A stretch of DNA of 33,000 nucleotides, taken from the NCBI GenBank assembly GCA_023412655.1, contig JAEYNH010000124.1, positions 1-33,000 of the forward strand. The letters are read 5' to 3'. The notes below the pieces were generated by a model that was not told the origin of the DNA, did not search any database, and saw nothing but the letters and a program-made list of their open reading frames with translations. A program made the position numbers and the translations under genes. The stretch comes from Pseudomonadota bacterium. GTDB lineage: Bacteria > Pseudomonadota > Alphaproteobacteria > Caulobacterales > Caulobacteraceae. Below, piece after piece: positions 17,224 through 25,589 of the stretch; position 1 is the first letter of the stretch; every line of letters starts with the position of its first letter.

Positions 17224-18408
17224 TTACTTCTTGGCCCGCCAGGCCTTGGACTGCTGACCGACCACGTCGATCAGGTCGCCCATGACGAGGTTGGCGTCGA
17301 TCAGGTGCAGGCCCCAGTCCTTCATGATCATGGCGCCCATGCCAACGTCGCCGTTGATGTCGTCCGTCCGCGGGTCGGCCGGATCGGCGTTCACATGGAC
17401 CTCGAGATAGTTGAAGCCGCCACGCGACACGCACTGGCCGGACAGCAGACCCGGGACCGCCACGAACGGCGTGGTCGGGTTCGGCTTGCCCTTGACCCAC
17501 TGGGGCGTCGGGCCGCTGGCGCTGGCGATCGCCTCCTGGTTCGACAGATAGGCGCGCAGCGGCGCCTTGCCGCCGCCCAGGGCCGCCGGATTGGTGCAGG
17601 CCGCCTCCATGCCCGGTGCGGTCACCTTGCCGAAGCGCGTGTTGGCCGGCGGCGGGATGGTGTCGCGGAACGAGACGTAGCTGATGGCGCAGCCGGTCTG
17701 GGTGGCGGAGCGGCACAGCGGAATGGTCTTGAACTGGCCGGTGTCCTTGCCTGCTTCCACCGGCAGGTTCGAGCCGAGAATCAGGGCCGAGACCAGCTGC
17801 TTCTGGATCGGCTTGCCCTCGACCTCGGCCGGGATCATCCGCTGCAGCACGCCCGAGCCCTGGGAGTGGCCGATCAGCACCACGCCGCGGCCCTTGTTCT
17901 CGTGCTTCAGATAGTGGTTCCAGGCGTCGACCACGTCCTGATAGCCCGTGTCGCGGGTGGCCGGGTCGGTCAGGCCCGGCATCGGCTGGCCGGCCATCAT
18001 CGAGCGCAGGGCGGCCAGGGTGACCTGCCGGTACATGGGCGCGAAGGTGCGGCAGGTTCCGCCGAAGCGGGCCAGCTGCTGCTTCACCACGTTCAGTTCG
18101 GCCGGATCGGCCTTGAGGTCGGAGATCACGCCCGGATCGGTGGAGACCGTCGGATAGACGTAGAAGCAGTCGATCGGAGCCCGGGGATCGGCCTTGAAGG
18201 TCTCGACCCGGCTCGTCCCGTCGGCGTTGATCACCGTGGTCGTGAGATCGACGCCGCAGGCGTCGTCGGCCTTGCCCGGATAGCAGAGCCAGTTGGCCTT
18301 GTCGGCATAGTCGGCGCGGGCCGGGGCGGCGGTCTGGGCGGTAGCCGAACCGGCGGCCAGCATCAGCCCCACGCTTAGCGCCGCCGCGCCTGCCAGTGTC
18401 CTGATCAC
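17224..18408 (-). CDS. DUF3089 family exported alpha/beta hydrolase
   Basis: The product is 394 residues from GTG at 18408. An in-frame ATG lies 7 codons earlier, but the sequence GGAGGAT sits between them at ideal distance from the GTG, so the GTG is preferred. A signal peptide (residues 1 to about 25, ending AAGSATAQ) directs export. The nucleophile elbow GHSQG (Ser182) follows a VVLIGHS strand, as in serine hydrolases. Family segments include DCFYVYPTVS and APMYRQVTL. DUF3089 proteins are lipase- or peptidase-like with unknown substrates. The gene is single, with a terminator after it. Confidence 0.88.
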   Translation of the reverse strand: MIRTLAGAAALSVGLMLAAGSATAQTAAPARADYADKANWLCYPGKADDACGVDLTTTVINADGTSRVETFKADPRAPIDCFYVYPTVSTDPGVISDLKADPAELNVVKQQLARFGGTCRTFAPMYRQVTLAALRSMMAGQPMPGLTDPATRDTGYQDVVDAWNHYLKHENKGRGVVLIGHSQGSGVLQRMIPAEVEGKPIQKQLVSALILGSNLPVEAGKDTGQFKTIPLCRSATQTGCAISYVSFRDTIPPPANTRFGKVTAPGMEAACTNPAALGGGKAPLRAYLSNQEAIASASGPTPQWVKGKPNPTTPFVAVPGLLSGQCVSRGGFNYLEVHVNADPADPRTDDINGDVGMGAMIMKDWGLHLIDANLVMGDLIDVVGQQSKAWRAKK

Positions 18409-18487
18409 GTCGCAATCCTCCCAGTCCATTTTTCGAAAACCTGGTCTGGTATTGCGCGCTCAAGCGCGGCCGTCCAGTGGGCCTTGT

Positions 18488-18814
18488 TCAGGTCGGCGGG
18501 GGCGGCGGATTGACGCCGCCGACCCGGTAGGCCTCCAGCGGCCACGCTTCCCCGGTGAGGAAGTGCAGCGTTCCGCCCTCGTCTAGGAAGCCTTGTAGTA
18601 GCGTCTGGACCAGCGAGGTCGCCAGGCAGAGGGCCTGGAAGGCATCCTCTCCACAGCTGTCCCGCAGGGGATCATGCAGCGAAAGACTGGCGGGGCAGGC
18701 CCAGGGCGCCCGGCTGTCTTCCGGTTGGTAGGGGGTGCCGATCGACAGCTCCACCGGGAAGGTCTCGCCGTCCTTCCGCCCGATCAGCTTGAGGGAGGCG
18801 ACGACGTTGTTCAT
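18488..18814 (-). CDS. Hypothetical protein, possibly DUF6968-like
   Basis: The product is 108 residues, starting 7 bases after the cobS stop codon, so it is probably the last gene of the cobS transcript. The protein looks like a compact beta-sheet fold with a conserved-looking central helix (EDAFQALCLATSLVQTLL) and a closing strand (LHFLTGEAWPLEAY). The end is proline-rich. The pattern resembles what I recall of DUF6968 proteins, but I cannot confirm it. No signal peptide or membrane segment is present. No function can be stated. Confidence 0.65.
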   Translation of the reverse strand: MNNVVASLKLIGRKDGETFPVELSIGTPYQPEDSRAPWACPASLSLHDPLRDSCGEDAFQALCLATSLVQTLLQGFLDEGGTLHFLTGEAWPLEAYRVGGVNPPPPPT

Positions 18815-18821
18815 GTCGGCC

Positions 18822-19823
18822 TTAAGCCACCCGCACCCGCGCCGTGCTCTCCGGCAGGTCCTGGCCGAAGGCGCGTTGGTAGAACTCGGCGACGGTGCCG
18901 CGCTCCAGCTCGTCGCACTTGTTCAGGAAGGTCATGCGGAAGGCCAGGCCCACGTCGCCGTCGAAGATCTCGGCGTTCTGGGCCCAGGTGATCACCGTCC
19001 GCGGGCTCATGACGGTCGAGATGTCGCCGTTCATGAAGGCGTTCCGGGTCATGTCGGCCACCCGGACCATGGCGGCGATGGTGCGCTTGCCTTCGGGCGT
19101 GTCGTAGGCGGGCGCCTTGGCCAGCACGATGGCGGCTTCCACGTCGTGGCTCAGGTAGTTGAGCGTGGTGACGATGGACCAGCGGTCCATCTGGCCTTGG
19201 TTGATCTGCTGGGTGCCGTGATAGAGGCCGGTGGTGTCGCCCAGGCCGATGGTGTTGGTCGTGGCGAACAGCCGGAAGTTCGGATTGGGCCGGATCACCC
19301 GGTTCTGGTCCAGCAGGGTCAGCTTGCCCTGGGCTTCCAGCACCCGCTGGATCACGAACATCACGTCCGGGCGGCCGGCGTCGTATTCGTCGAAGACGAG
19401 GGCGATGGGCCGCTGGATCGCCCACGGCAGGATGCCTTCGCGGAATTCCGTGACCTGCTTGCCTTCCTTCAGGACGATGGCGTCCTTGCCGACGAGATCG
19501 ATCCGCGACACGTGGCTGTCCAGATTCACCCGGATCAGCGGCCAGTTGAGGCGAGCCGCCACCTGCTCGATGTGGGTCGACTTGCCGGTGCCGTGATAGC
19601 CCTGGACCATCACCCGGCGGTCGAAGGCGAAGCCGGCCAGGATCGCCCGGGTGGTCTCGGGGTCGAAGCGGTAGGCCTCGTCCAGGTCCGGCACATGGGG
19701 ATCGCGCTCCGAGAACGCCGGGACCTTCATGTCGAAGTCGACGCCGAACGTCTCGCGGGCGTTCACCGTCTTGTCCGGGACCAGGGAGATCAGCTTGTCT
19801 TCGGTGGTGTCGAAAGCGGCCAT
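18822..19823 (-). CDS. cobS: Cobaltochelatase AAA+ subunit CobS
   Basis: The product is 333 residues, the usual size. The AAA+ motifs are Walker A GYHGTGKST (75-83), Walker B ALVFDEYD (141-148) and the sensor region LFATTNTIGLGDTTG with the CobS-specific GLYHGTQQINQGQMDRW segment. It hydrolyses ATP to remodel CobN with CobT during cobalt insertion in aerobic cobalamin synthesis. It is about 2 kb upstream of cobT with a DUF1328 and a DUF3089 gene in between. No CobN or other cob gene is in view. It precedes a small unknown gene in the same direction. Confidence 0.94.
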   Translation of the reverse strand: MAAFDTTEDKLISLVPDKTVNARETFGVDFDMKVPAFSERDPHVPDLDEAYRFDPETTRAILAGFAFDRRVMVQGYHGTGKSTHIEQVAARLNWPLIRVNLDSHVSRIDLVGKDAIVLKEGKQVTEFREGILPWAIQRPIALVFDEYDAGRPDVMFVIQRVLEAQGKLTLLDQNRVIRPNPNFRLFATTNTIGLGDTTGLYHGTQQINQGQMDRWSIVTTLNYLSHDVEAAIVLAKAPAYDTPEGKRTIAAMVRVADMTRNAFMNGDISTVMSPRTVITWAQNAEIFDGDVGLAFRMTFLNKCDELERGTVAEFYQRAFGQDLPESTARVRVA

Positions 19824-19878
19824 GCCAGCCGATTACCCCCTTGCCCGGACGGAAGCAAACGGGTGTTTCCAGCGAGAA

Positions 19879-19901
19879 GCGTGGCCCGTCGCGAGCCACG
19901 C
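19879..19901 (-). terminator. Hairpin after the MFS gene
   Basis: GCGTGGC (19879-19885) pairs with GCCACGC (19895-19901) over a 9-base loop. On the minus strand it follows the transporter stop codon by about 28 bases. The flank is TTCT rather than a clear T run, so terminator function is uncertain. Confidence 0.35.
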
Positions 19902-19928
19902 CCGGGCGGCGGCCGGAGGGGCAGCCGC

Positions 19929-21191
19929 CTAGTCCTCGTGCATCCCCTTGGTGGGGATCAGGCCCGCCAGGCTGAGCAGGGCGGCGGCGGCGAGGTAGGC
20001 GCCCACCAGCCCGAGGCCGCCCCAGCCGACCAGGGCCTGGGCGGCGATCGGGGCGAGGCCCCCGCCGATGATGCCGCCGAGATTGAAGGCGATGGACGCC
20101 CCCGTGTAGCGCACCCGTGGCGGGAACAGGCTGGGCAGATAGGCGCCTAGCGGGCCGTAGACGAAACCCATGGCCAGCAGGGCCAGGGACAGCCACAGCC
20201 AGATGAGCAGCAGCGAGCCCGGGCCCATCATAGCGCCGAGGAGGGCGCCCACCGCCACGGTGGCGGCGCAGCCGGCGATCAGCACCCGGCGCGGACTTGA
20301 CCTGTCGGACCACCAGCCGGCGATGCCGATGCCCACCGGCAGGAACAGGATCGCGCCCAGCTCCACCGCCAGGAAGGCCTCGCGGCTGTAGCCCAGGATG
20401 GCCGTGCCGTAGCCCAGCGAGAAGGCGGTGGCGATGTAGAAGAGGGCGAAACAGGCCACCACGGCGAAGGTCCCGCCGACCAGCGCGCCGGGATGGCGGC
20501 GGATCACCTCGGCCATGGGCACATGGCTGGGCTGGGCCTCGTCGAGCACCTTCTGGAAGGTCGGCGTCTCGGTGAGCTTGAGGCGCACCCATAGACCCAG
20601 GATCACCAGCACGGCGCTGAGCAGGAACGGCAGGCGCCAGCCCCAGGCCTGGAATTCCTCGGCGGGCAGGGTGAGGCCCAGGATCAGGAAGAGGCCGTTC
20701 GCGGCGATGAAGCCGACGGGGGCGCCCAGCTGGGGGAACATGCCGAAGCGGGCGCGCCAGCCGGGCGGGGCGTTCTCCACCGCCAGCAGGGCCGCGCCGC
20801 CCCACTCGCCTCCAAGGCCGAAGCCCTGCCCGAAGCGCAGCAGGCAGAGCAGGGCTGGGGCGATCCAGCCGGCCACCGCATAGGTCGGCAGGAAGGCGAT
20901 CAGCAGGGTCGACAGGCCCATGGTCACCAGCGAGGCCACCAGGGTCGACTTGCGTCCTATCCGGTCGCCGAAGTGGCCGAAGAAGGCCGCCCCCACCGGC
21001 CGGGCGAAGAACGCCACGGCGAAGGTGGCGTAGCTGCTCATCAGCTGCGCCGACGGCGAGGCCTCGGGGAAGAATAGGTGCGGGAACACCAGGGAGGCGG
21101 CGGTCGCGTAGATGTAGAAGTCGTAGAACTCCACCGCCGTGCCGACGAGGCTGGCGGTGAGCACGCGGCGCGTGGAATTGGTGGCCGTCAC
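19929..21191 (-). CDS. MFS transporter, metabolite:H+ symporter (MHS) type
   Basis: The product is 420 residues from GTG at 21191, chosen because GGGGGAG stands 7-8 bases upstream; the frame is open a further 29 codons but those are Arg/Gly-rich. About 12 transmembrane helices are visible. MHS-type features are an N-terminal GTAVEFYDFYIYATAA segment, GHFGDRIGRK in loop 2-3, and RFGQGFGLGGEWGGA in helix 4. Relatives import small organic acids, osmolytes or amino-acid derivatives with protons. The gene is divergent from a PLP aminotransferase with only 92 bases between starts, so the substrate may be an amino or keto acid; that is an inference. Confidence 0.88.
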   Translation of the reverse strand: MTATNSTRRVLTASLVGTAVEFYDFYIYATAASLVFPHLFFPEASPSAQLMSSYATFAVAFFARPVGAAFFGHFGDRIGRKSTLVASLVTMGLSTLLIAFLPTYAVAGWIAPALLCLLRFGQGFGLGGEWGGAALLAVENAPPGWRARFGMFPQLGAPVGFIAANGLFLILGLTLPAEEFQAWGWRLPFLLSAVLVILGLWVRLKLTETPTFQKVLDEAQPSHVPMAEVIRRHPGALVGGTFAVVACFALFYIATAFSLGYGTAILGYSREAFLAVELGAILFLPVGIGIAGWWSDRSSPRRVLIAGCAATVAVGALLGAMMGPGSLLLIWLWLSLALLAMGFVYGPLGAYLPSLFPPRVRYTGASIAFNLGGIIGGGLAPIAAQALVGWGGLGLVGAYLAAAALLSLAGLIPTKGMHED

Positions 21192-21283
21192 GGAACGTCT
21201 CCCCCGAATGCTTCCGCTCGCGCCGCGGGGGCGAGAGGTCAAGCCGCATGGCGTGCCGTCGCGTTTCCGGCTAGCCAATCGTC

Positions 21284-22426
21284 ATGAGCACGGTCGAACC
21301 CTTCTACGCCATCTCGATCAGCGGCCTAGCCCAAAAGCTCAAGGCCGAGGGCCGCTCCATCATCCACATGGAGTTCGGCCAACCCTCGACGGGTGCGCCC
21401 AAGGCCGCGATCGAGCGCGCGCATGCCATCCTCGACGCTGAGGCCATGGGCTACTGGGAGAGCGCCCCTCTCAAGGCCCGCATCTGCCGCCACTATGCCG
21501 AAACCTATGGCGTGAACGTCGAGCCGGCGCAGATCACCCTTACCTGCGGCGCCTCGCCCGCCCTGGTGCTGGCGCTGTCTGCGACGTTCAAGCCGGGCGA
21601 GGTGATCGCCATGGCGCGGCCGGGCTATGTGGCCTACCGCAACACCGTCCGCGCCCTGAACATGACGGCGCTGGAGATCCCCTGCGGTCACGATACCCGC
21701 TTCCAGATCACCGCCGCCCAGCTGGCGGCCATCGAGCCTGCGCCCGCCGGGGTGATCATCGCCAGCCCCGCCAACCCCACCGGCACCGTCATTCCGGGCG
21801 ACGAACTGGAGGCCATCGTCAGGGTCTGCCGCGAGCGCGGCATCCGCATCGTCTCGGACGAGATCTACCACGGCCTGAGCTACGCCGAGCCGACCCGCTC
21901 CATGCTGGAATTCGAGCCCACGGCCATCGTCGTGAACAGCTTCTCCAAATACTTCAGCATGGCCGGCTGGCGGCTGGGCTGGCTGGTGGTCCCCAAGGCC
22001 GAGGCCTCCCGCGCGGTGGCCTACATGGGCGCCCTGTTCCTCACCGCCCCGGCCCTGGCGCAGCACGCCGCCCTGGTGGCGATGGACTGCCGGGCCGAGC
22101 TGGAGGGCCATGTGGCCACCTACCGGCGTAACCGCGAGCTGCTGCTGGCGGCGCTGCCCGAGCTCGGCCTCGACGAGATCGCCCCGCCGGACGGCGCCTT
22201 CTACATCTGGGCCGACGTGGCCGCCCTGACCGATGACAGCCTCGCCTTCTGCCGGCAACTGCTGCTGGACACCGGCGTGGCCACGGCTCCCGGCGTGGAC
22301 TTTGACCCGGTCGAGGGGCGCCACTTCATCCGCATGAGCTTCGCGGTCTCCACGCCCGAGATCGAGGAGGCCATCCGGCGGATGATCCCCTGGTTCGCCG
22401 AGCGCCGGGCCGCCGCTGCGGCCTGA
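21284..22426 (+). CDS. PLP-dependent aminotransferase, class I/II
   Basis: The product is 380 residues. Fold-type I motifs are present: Gly-rich SPALVLAL for phosphate contact, SPANPTG (161-167), Asp192 in SDEIYHGL, the PLP-binding Lys222 in NSFSKYFSMAGWRLGW, and a late Arg in FIRMSFA for the substrate carboxylate. The sequence is closest in feel to aspartate- or aromatic-type subgroup I-gamma enzymes, but the substrate cannot be read from the sequence. It starts just after a divergent MHS transporter gene, suggesting shared regulation. It uses ATG at 21284 with no strong Shine-Dalgarno sequence. Confidence 0.9.
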   Translation: MSTVEPFYAISISGLAQKLKAEGRSIIHMEFGQPSTGAPKAAIERAHAILDAEAMGYWESAPLKARICRHYAETYGVNVEPAQITLTCGASPALVLALSATFKPGEVIAMARPGYVAYRNTVRALNMTALEIPCGHDTRFQITAAQLAAIEPAPAGVIIASPANPTGTVIPGDELEAIVRVCRERGIRIVSDEIYHGLSYAEPTRSMLEFEPTAIVVNSFSKYFSMAGWRLGWLVVPKAEASRAVAYMGALFLTAPALAQHAALVAMDCRAELEGHVATYRRNRELLLAALPELGLDEIAPPDGAFYIWADVAALTDDSLAFCRQLLLDTGVATAPGVDFDPVEGRHFIRMSFAVSTPEIEEAIRRMIPWFAERRAAAAA

Positions 22427-22435
22427 GACTCCGCA

Positions 22436-22449
22436 TTGATCCGCGTCAA
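22436..22449 (+). promoter_or_regulatory. FNR/FixK-like box upstream of the globin chemoreceptor
   Basis: TTGAT-CCGC-GTCAA differs from the canonical TTGAT-N4-ATCAA by a single base and fits the relaxed FnrL/FixK pattern. It lies 9 bases after the aminotransferase stop and about 98 bases upstream of the chemoreceptor start. The match of an oxygen-responsive site with an oxygen-sensor gene supports it. No clear -10 was found at the ideal distance. Confidence 0.45.
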
Positions 22450-22540
22450 GCCCGCCCGCGACCAATGGGCGCAGCTCGTCGCAAGGTGACGTTAACGAGC
22501 GCTGGCCTCCATGCCCCGTGAATTTGTACGGAGTGGGCGA

Positions 22541-24034
22541 GTGAGTGACGCGTATGCTGTCGACCAGCGGCTGGAGTTTATCGGCCTTGACGCCGAGGCG
22601 CGCGCGGCGCTGGCGAGCCTGAAGCCGTTCCTCGAGGCGAATATCGGCAAGGCGCTCGAGGGCTTCTACGCCACGGTCCGCGAAACCCCCGAGGTGCGGG
22701 CCTTCTTCCGCGACGAGACGCACATCTCCGGCGCCCAGGTCGCCCAGACGGGTCACTGGACGCGCATCGCCGAAGCCGCCTTCGACGACGGCTACGTGCG
22801 CAGTGTCCGCGCCATCGGCCAGACCCACGCCCGCATCGGCCTGGAGCCGCGCTGGTACATCGCCGGCTATGCCCGGATCCTGGACCGGCTGCTGGGCGAC
22901 CTGATCCAGGAGCGCTGGGGCAGGCGCGGGCTGTTCTCCGGGCGGCGCGAGGCCGACGAGACCGCCAAGGCCGCGGGCGCGCTGGTGAAGTCGGTGCTGC
23001 TCGACATGGACTTCGCCATTTCCATCTACCTCGAGAGTCTTGAGGCCGAGCGCCAGCGGCTGGAGGCCGAGCGCCAGCGCGCAGAGCAGCAGCAAGCCGA
23101 GATGGTACAGGCCCTGGCCGCGGCCCTCGCGCGCATCTCGCGGGGCGATCTGCGGGCCCGGATGGACCTGGCCGTGGCCCCCGAGTTCGAGCCCCTGAAG
23201 GCCGACTTCAACACGGCCATGTCGGCCCTGGAGGAGGCGGTGACCGCCGCCGCCGCGACCGCTACCGAGGTCTCCCAGCGGGTTGAAGAGATCGGCCGGG
23301 CCGCCGACCGTCTTTCGGGGCGCACCGAGCAGCAGGCCGCCAGCCTCGAACAGACCGCGGCCGCGTTGGAGCAGATCACCGTCGCCGTGCGCAAGAGCGC
23401 CGACGGCTCACAGGAGGCCACCCGCTTCGTCGCCGCGGTGAAGGGGGAGGCCGACGCCTCCGCCGAGGTTGTGCGCCAGGCCGTCGGCGCCATGGACGAG
23501 ATCGACGGCTCCTCGCGACGCATCGCCCAGATCATCGGCGTGATCGACGAGATCGCCTTCCAGACCAACCTTCTGGCGCTCAACGCCGGGGTCGAGGCCG
23601 CCCGGGCGGGCGAGGCCGGCAAGGGCTTCGCGGTGGTCGCCTCCGAGGTCCGGGCCCTGGCCCAGCGCTCGGCCGACGCCGCCAAGGAGATCGAAGGGCT
23701 GATCGCCGATTCCAACCGTCAGGTCCGCGCGGGGGTGCAGCTGGTGGGCCGCACCGGCGAGGCCCTGAACATCATCGTCGAGCGGATCGGCGCCATCGAC
23801 CGTATCGTCGCGGAGGCGGCGGCCTCGGCCGAGGAGCAGTCCCGCGGCCTCGCCGAGGTCAATGTCGCGGTCAACCAGATGGACCAGCTGACCCAGCAGA
23901 ACGCCGCCATGGTGGACGAGACCTCGGCGGCGACCCGCGTGCTGAACGATCGGGTGGCCGAACTCGCTGGCCGGATGGCCGTGTTCATGCAGGGCGCCGA
24001 CCTCTCGAACGACGGGCTGCGCGCCGTCGCCTAG
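22541..24034 (+). CDS. Globin-coupled methyl-accepting chemotaxis protein
   Basis: The product is 497 residues from GTG at 22541, preceded by GGAG; an ATG 30 bases upstream is possible but lacks a ribosome site. Residues about 8-160 form a protoglobin domain, with the proximal haem His96 in QTHARIGLEPRWYIAGY. Next come a coiled-coil/HAMP-like stretch (about 165-235, RISRGDLRARMD) and a long signalling helix pair with the kinase-control tip EIAFQTNLLALNAG and VVASEVRALAQRSADAAKEI. No transmembrane segment is present, so it is a soluble receptor, as in HemAT-type oxygen sensors. It should bind O2 through haem and bias CheA for aerotaxis. Confidence 0.93.
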   Translation: MSDAYAVDQRLEFIGLDAEARAALASLKPFLEANIGKALEGFYATVRETPEVRAFFRDETHISGAQVAQTGHWTRIAEAAFDDGYVRSVRAIGQTHARIGLEPRWYIAGYARILDRLLGDLIQERWGRRGLFSGRREADETAKAAGALVKSVLLDMDFAISIYLESLEAERQRLEAERQRAEQQQAEMVQALAAALARISRGDLRARMDLAVAPEFEPLKADFNTAMSALEEAVTAAAATATEVSQRVEEIGRAADRLSGRTEQQAASLEQTAAALEQITVAVRKSADGSQEATRFVAAVKGEADASAEVVRQAVGAMDEIDGSSRRIAQIIGVIDEIAFQTNLLALNAGVEAARAGEAGKGFAVVASEVRALAQRSADAAKEIEGLIADSNRQVRAGVQLVGRTGEALNIIVERIGAIDRIVAEAAASAEEQSRGLAEVNVAVNQMDQLTQQNAAMVDETSAATRVLNDRVAELAGRMAVFMQGADLSNDGLRAVA

Positions 24035-24687
24035 ACCATCCCGGCCTTGCGCAGGGCCTGGTAGGCCTTGATGACCCGCTGCAGCTTGTACTCCCCGGAC
24101 CGGTCGCCGTTGTTGGCGTCGGGGTGCAGGCGGCGAACCAGTTCGGTGTAGCGGGCGCGGATCTTGGCGCCGTCGGCATCATGATCGAGGTCGAGGTCGG
24201 CCAGGGCGTTCCGCTCGATCTTGCCCAGGTGGCGCGCTTCGGGCTCGGGCGCGTGGCCGTGGCGCGCCTGCCCGCCGAACAGGTCGTGATAGTCTCGGTA
24301 GCCGCCCTTGCCCGCCTGGAACTTGTGAGTGAACGAGGCCGCCTCCCGCGACATCCGGCCTGCCTTCATCTCCCAGGTGGGCCGGCCGCCGGTCTTCAGC
24401 TCGTCTTCCTGGCGGCGGCGGATCTCCTCTTCGGACAGGCCGGCGAAGAAGTTCCAGTTGCGATTGTACTCGGCCGCGTGCGGCTGGCAGAACCAGTAGT
24501 GCTCGTTCAGCATCTCGCGGGATTTGGGCGCCCGGGCGGTGGCCGCCTGGCGGCAGCCGGGATGATCGCAGGCGCGCTCGCCGGGCTTCAGCGCGTGCAC
24601 GTCCTCGCTCCGCCGATCCTCTTCCTTGGAGGGCGGACGAACGCGGATGTCGACGAACTTGGGCTTGTATTGAAACGCGCCTGGCAT
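24031..24687 (-). CDS. J-domain protein with Cys/His-rich N-terminus
   Basis: The product is 218 residues. The C-terminal J domain (about 165-218) carries the HPD motif in RRLHPDANNG and would stimulate a DnaK ATPase. The N-terminal half is not DnaJ-like: it contains CDHPGC, then HYWFCQPHAAEYN, a possible zinc-binding pair of Cys/His clusters. The long middle (EEIRRRQEDELKTGG) is charged. J at the C-terminus with this N-terminus is a recurring alphaproteobacterial type found beside bolA and cobS. The gene is divergent from bolA and its stop codon shares a CTAG tetranucleotide with that of the chemoreceptor. Confidence 0.9.
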   Translation of the reverse strand: MPGAFQYKPKFVDIRVRPPSKEEDRRSEDVHALKPGERACDHPGCRQAATARAPKSREMLNEHYWFCQPHAAEYNRNWNFFAGLSEEEIRRRQEDELKTGGRPTWEMKAGRMSREAASFTHKFQAGKGGYRDYHDLFGGQARHGHAPEPEARHLGKIERNALADLDLDHDADGAKIRARYTELVRRLHPDANNGDRSGEYKLQRVIKAYQALRKAGMV

Positions 24688-24693
24688 GGGCCA

Positions 24694-24721
24694 AGTATGG
24701 GGTCCTGCGACTTCCCTTCAA
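24694..24721 (-). promoter_or_regulatory. Leaderless sigma-70 promoter of the J-domain gene
   Basis: The minus strand reads TTGAAG (24716-24721), 16 bases, then CATACT (24694-24699). Six bases separate the -10 from the ATG at 24687, so transcription should start on the start codon. No Shine-Dalgarno sequence is present, consistent with a leaderless mRNA. Confidence 0.5.
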
Positions 24722-24739
24722 GAATTGAACAACAGGCTG

Positions 24740-25012
24740 ATGGGCGCCATAATCGAAGCGATCCGAAACAAGCTGACCAACGCCTTCGAGCCCACCCGGC
24801 TCGAGGTCGAGGACGATTCCGCGCGTCACCAGGGCCATGCGGGCGCCCGGGAAGGCGGGGAGAGCCACTTCAACGTCATCATCGAGTCGGCGGCCTTCGC
24901 GGGGACCGCGCGGGTGGCCCGCCAGCGGATGGTCTACCGGGCTCTCGCCGAGGAACTGGCGGGGCCCGTGCATGCGCTGTCCGTGAAGGCCCTGGCGCCC
25001 GGCGAGGCTTAG
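24740..25012 (+). CDS. bolA: BolA family protein
   Basis: The product is 90 residues. It shows the BolA/IbaG fold: an N-terminal helix (IIEAIRNKLTNAF), LEVEDDSARHQGHAG, then SHFNVIIESAAFAG and a helix with RQRMVYRAL and the final VHALSVKAL. BolA proteins work with monothiol glutaredoxins in handling [2Fe-2S] clusters, and some affect cell shape. The ligand His is in the VHALS strand. The frame extends 18 codons upstream, but the ATG at 24740 matches the family start. The gene is divergent from the J-domain gene with 52 bases between. Confidence 0.93.
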   Translation: MGAIIEAIRNKLTNAFEPTRLEVEDDSARHQGHAGAREGGESHFNVIIESAAFAGTARVARQRMVYRALAEELAGPVHALSVKALAPGEA

Positions 25013-25076
25013 GCGCCAGACTGTCCCCTGAACAGGGCGGGCGCCTGGCGGCCGCGATGACCTGGGAGGGGAAGCG

Positions 25077-25589
25077 TTGCGGACCACCATCACGGTCAAC
25101 GGCGAGGCGCGGGCGTTCGATCTCGACCCGCGCACCACGCTTCTCGACCTTCTGCGCGAAACCCTTCGCCTGACCGGCGCAAAGAAGGGCTGCGATCATG
25201 GCCAGTGCGGCGCCTGCACCGTCCTGGTGAACGGACTGCGGATCAACGCCTGCCTGTCCCTGGCGGTGGCGCATGACGGCGACGAGGTGGTCTCGATCGA
25301 GGGGCTGGGAACGCCCGACGCCCTGCACCCGGTGCAGCAGGCGTTCCTGGCCAACGACGCCTTCCAGTGCGGCTATTGCACCCCCGGCCAGATCTGCTCG
25401 ACGGTAGGCATGCTGGCGGAGTTCGCCGCCGGCTGGCCCAGCCAGGAAACCGAGGACCTGGCCGCCCCGCCGGCCCTTACCGCCGCCGAGTTGCGGGAGC
25501 GGATGAGCGGCAACATCTGCCGCTGCGCCGCCTATCCCCAGATTGTCGAGGCCATCCGCCAGGCGGCCGGTCGCGAGGTCCCGGGATGA
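25077..25589 (+). CDS. [2Fe-2S] subunit of a xanthine dehydrogenase-family oxidoreductase (PaoA-like)
   Basis: The product is 170 residues. The N-terminal plant-type ferredoxin cluster uses Cys39, Cys44, Cys47 and Cys59; the second helical cluster uses Cys98, Cys101, Cys148 and Cys150 (the CRC motif). It passes electrons from the molybdenum site to FAD. The start is TTG at 25077, with GGGAGGGGAAG just upstream and no ATG/GTG in frame before the upstream stop. Unlike E. coli PaoA it has no twin-arginine signal, so the complex should stay in the cytoplasm. It is the first gene of an operon in which each stop overlaps the next start. Confidence 0.92.
   Translation: MRTTITVNGEARAFDLDPRTTLLDLLRETLRLTGAKKGCDHGQCGACTVLVNGLRINACLSLAVAHDGDEVVSIEGLGTPDALHPVQQAFLANDAFQCGYCTPGQICSTVGMLAEFAAGWPSQETEDLAAPPALTAAELRERMSGNICRCAAYPQIVEAIRQAAGREVPG

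Noticed and set aside
18811..21249. 812-codon minus-strand frame through cobS and the transporter
   Set aside because: It runs in the wrong frame of both genes and gives an Arg/Pro/Gly-rich product; the in-frame readings are recognisable CobS and MFS proteins.
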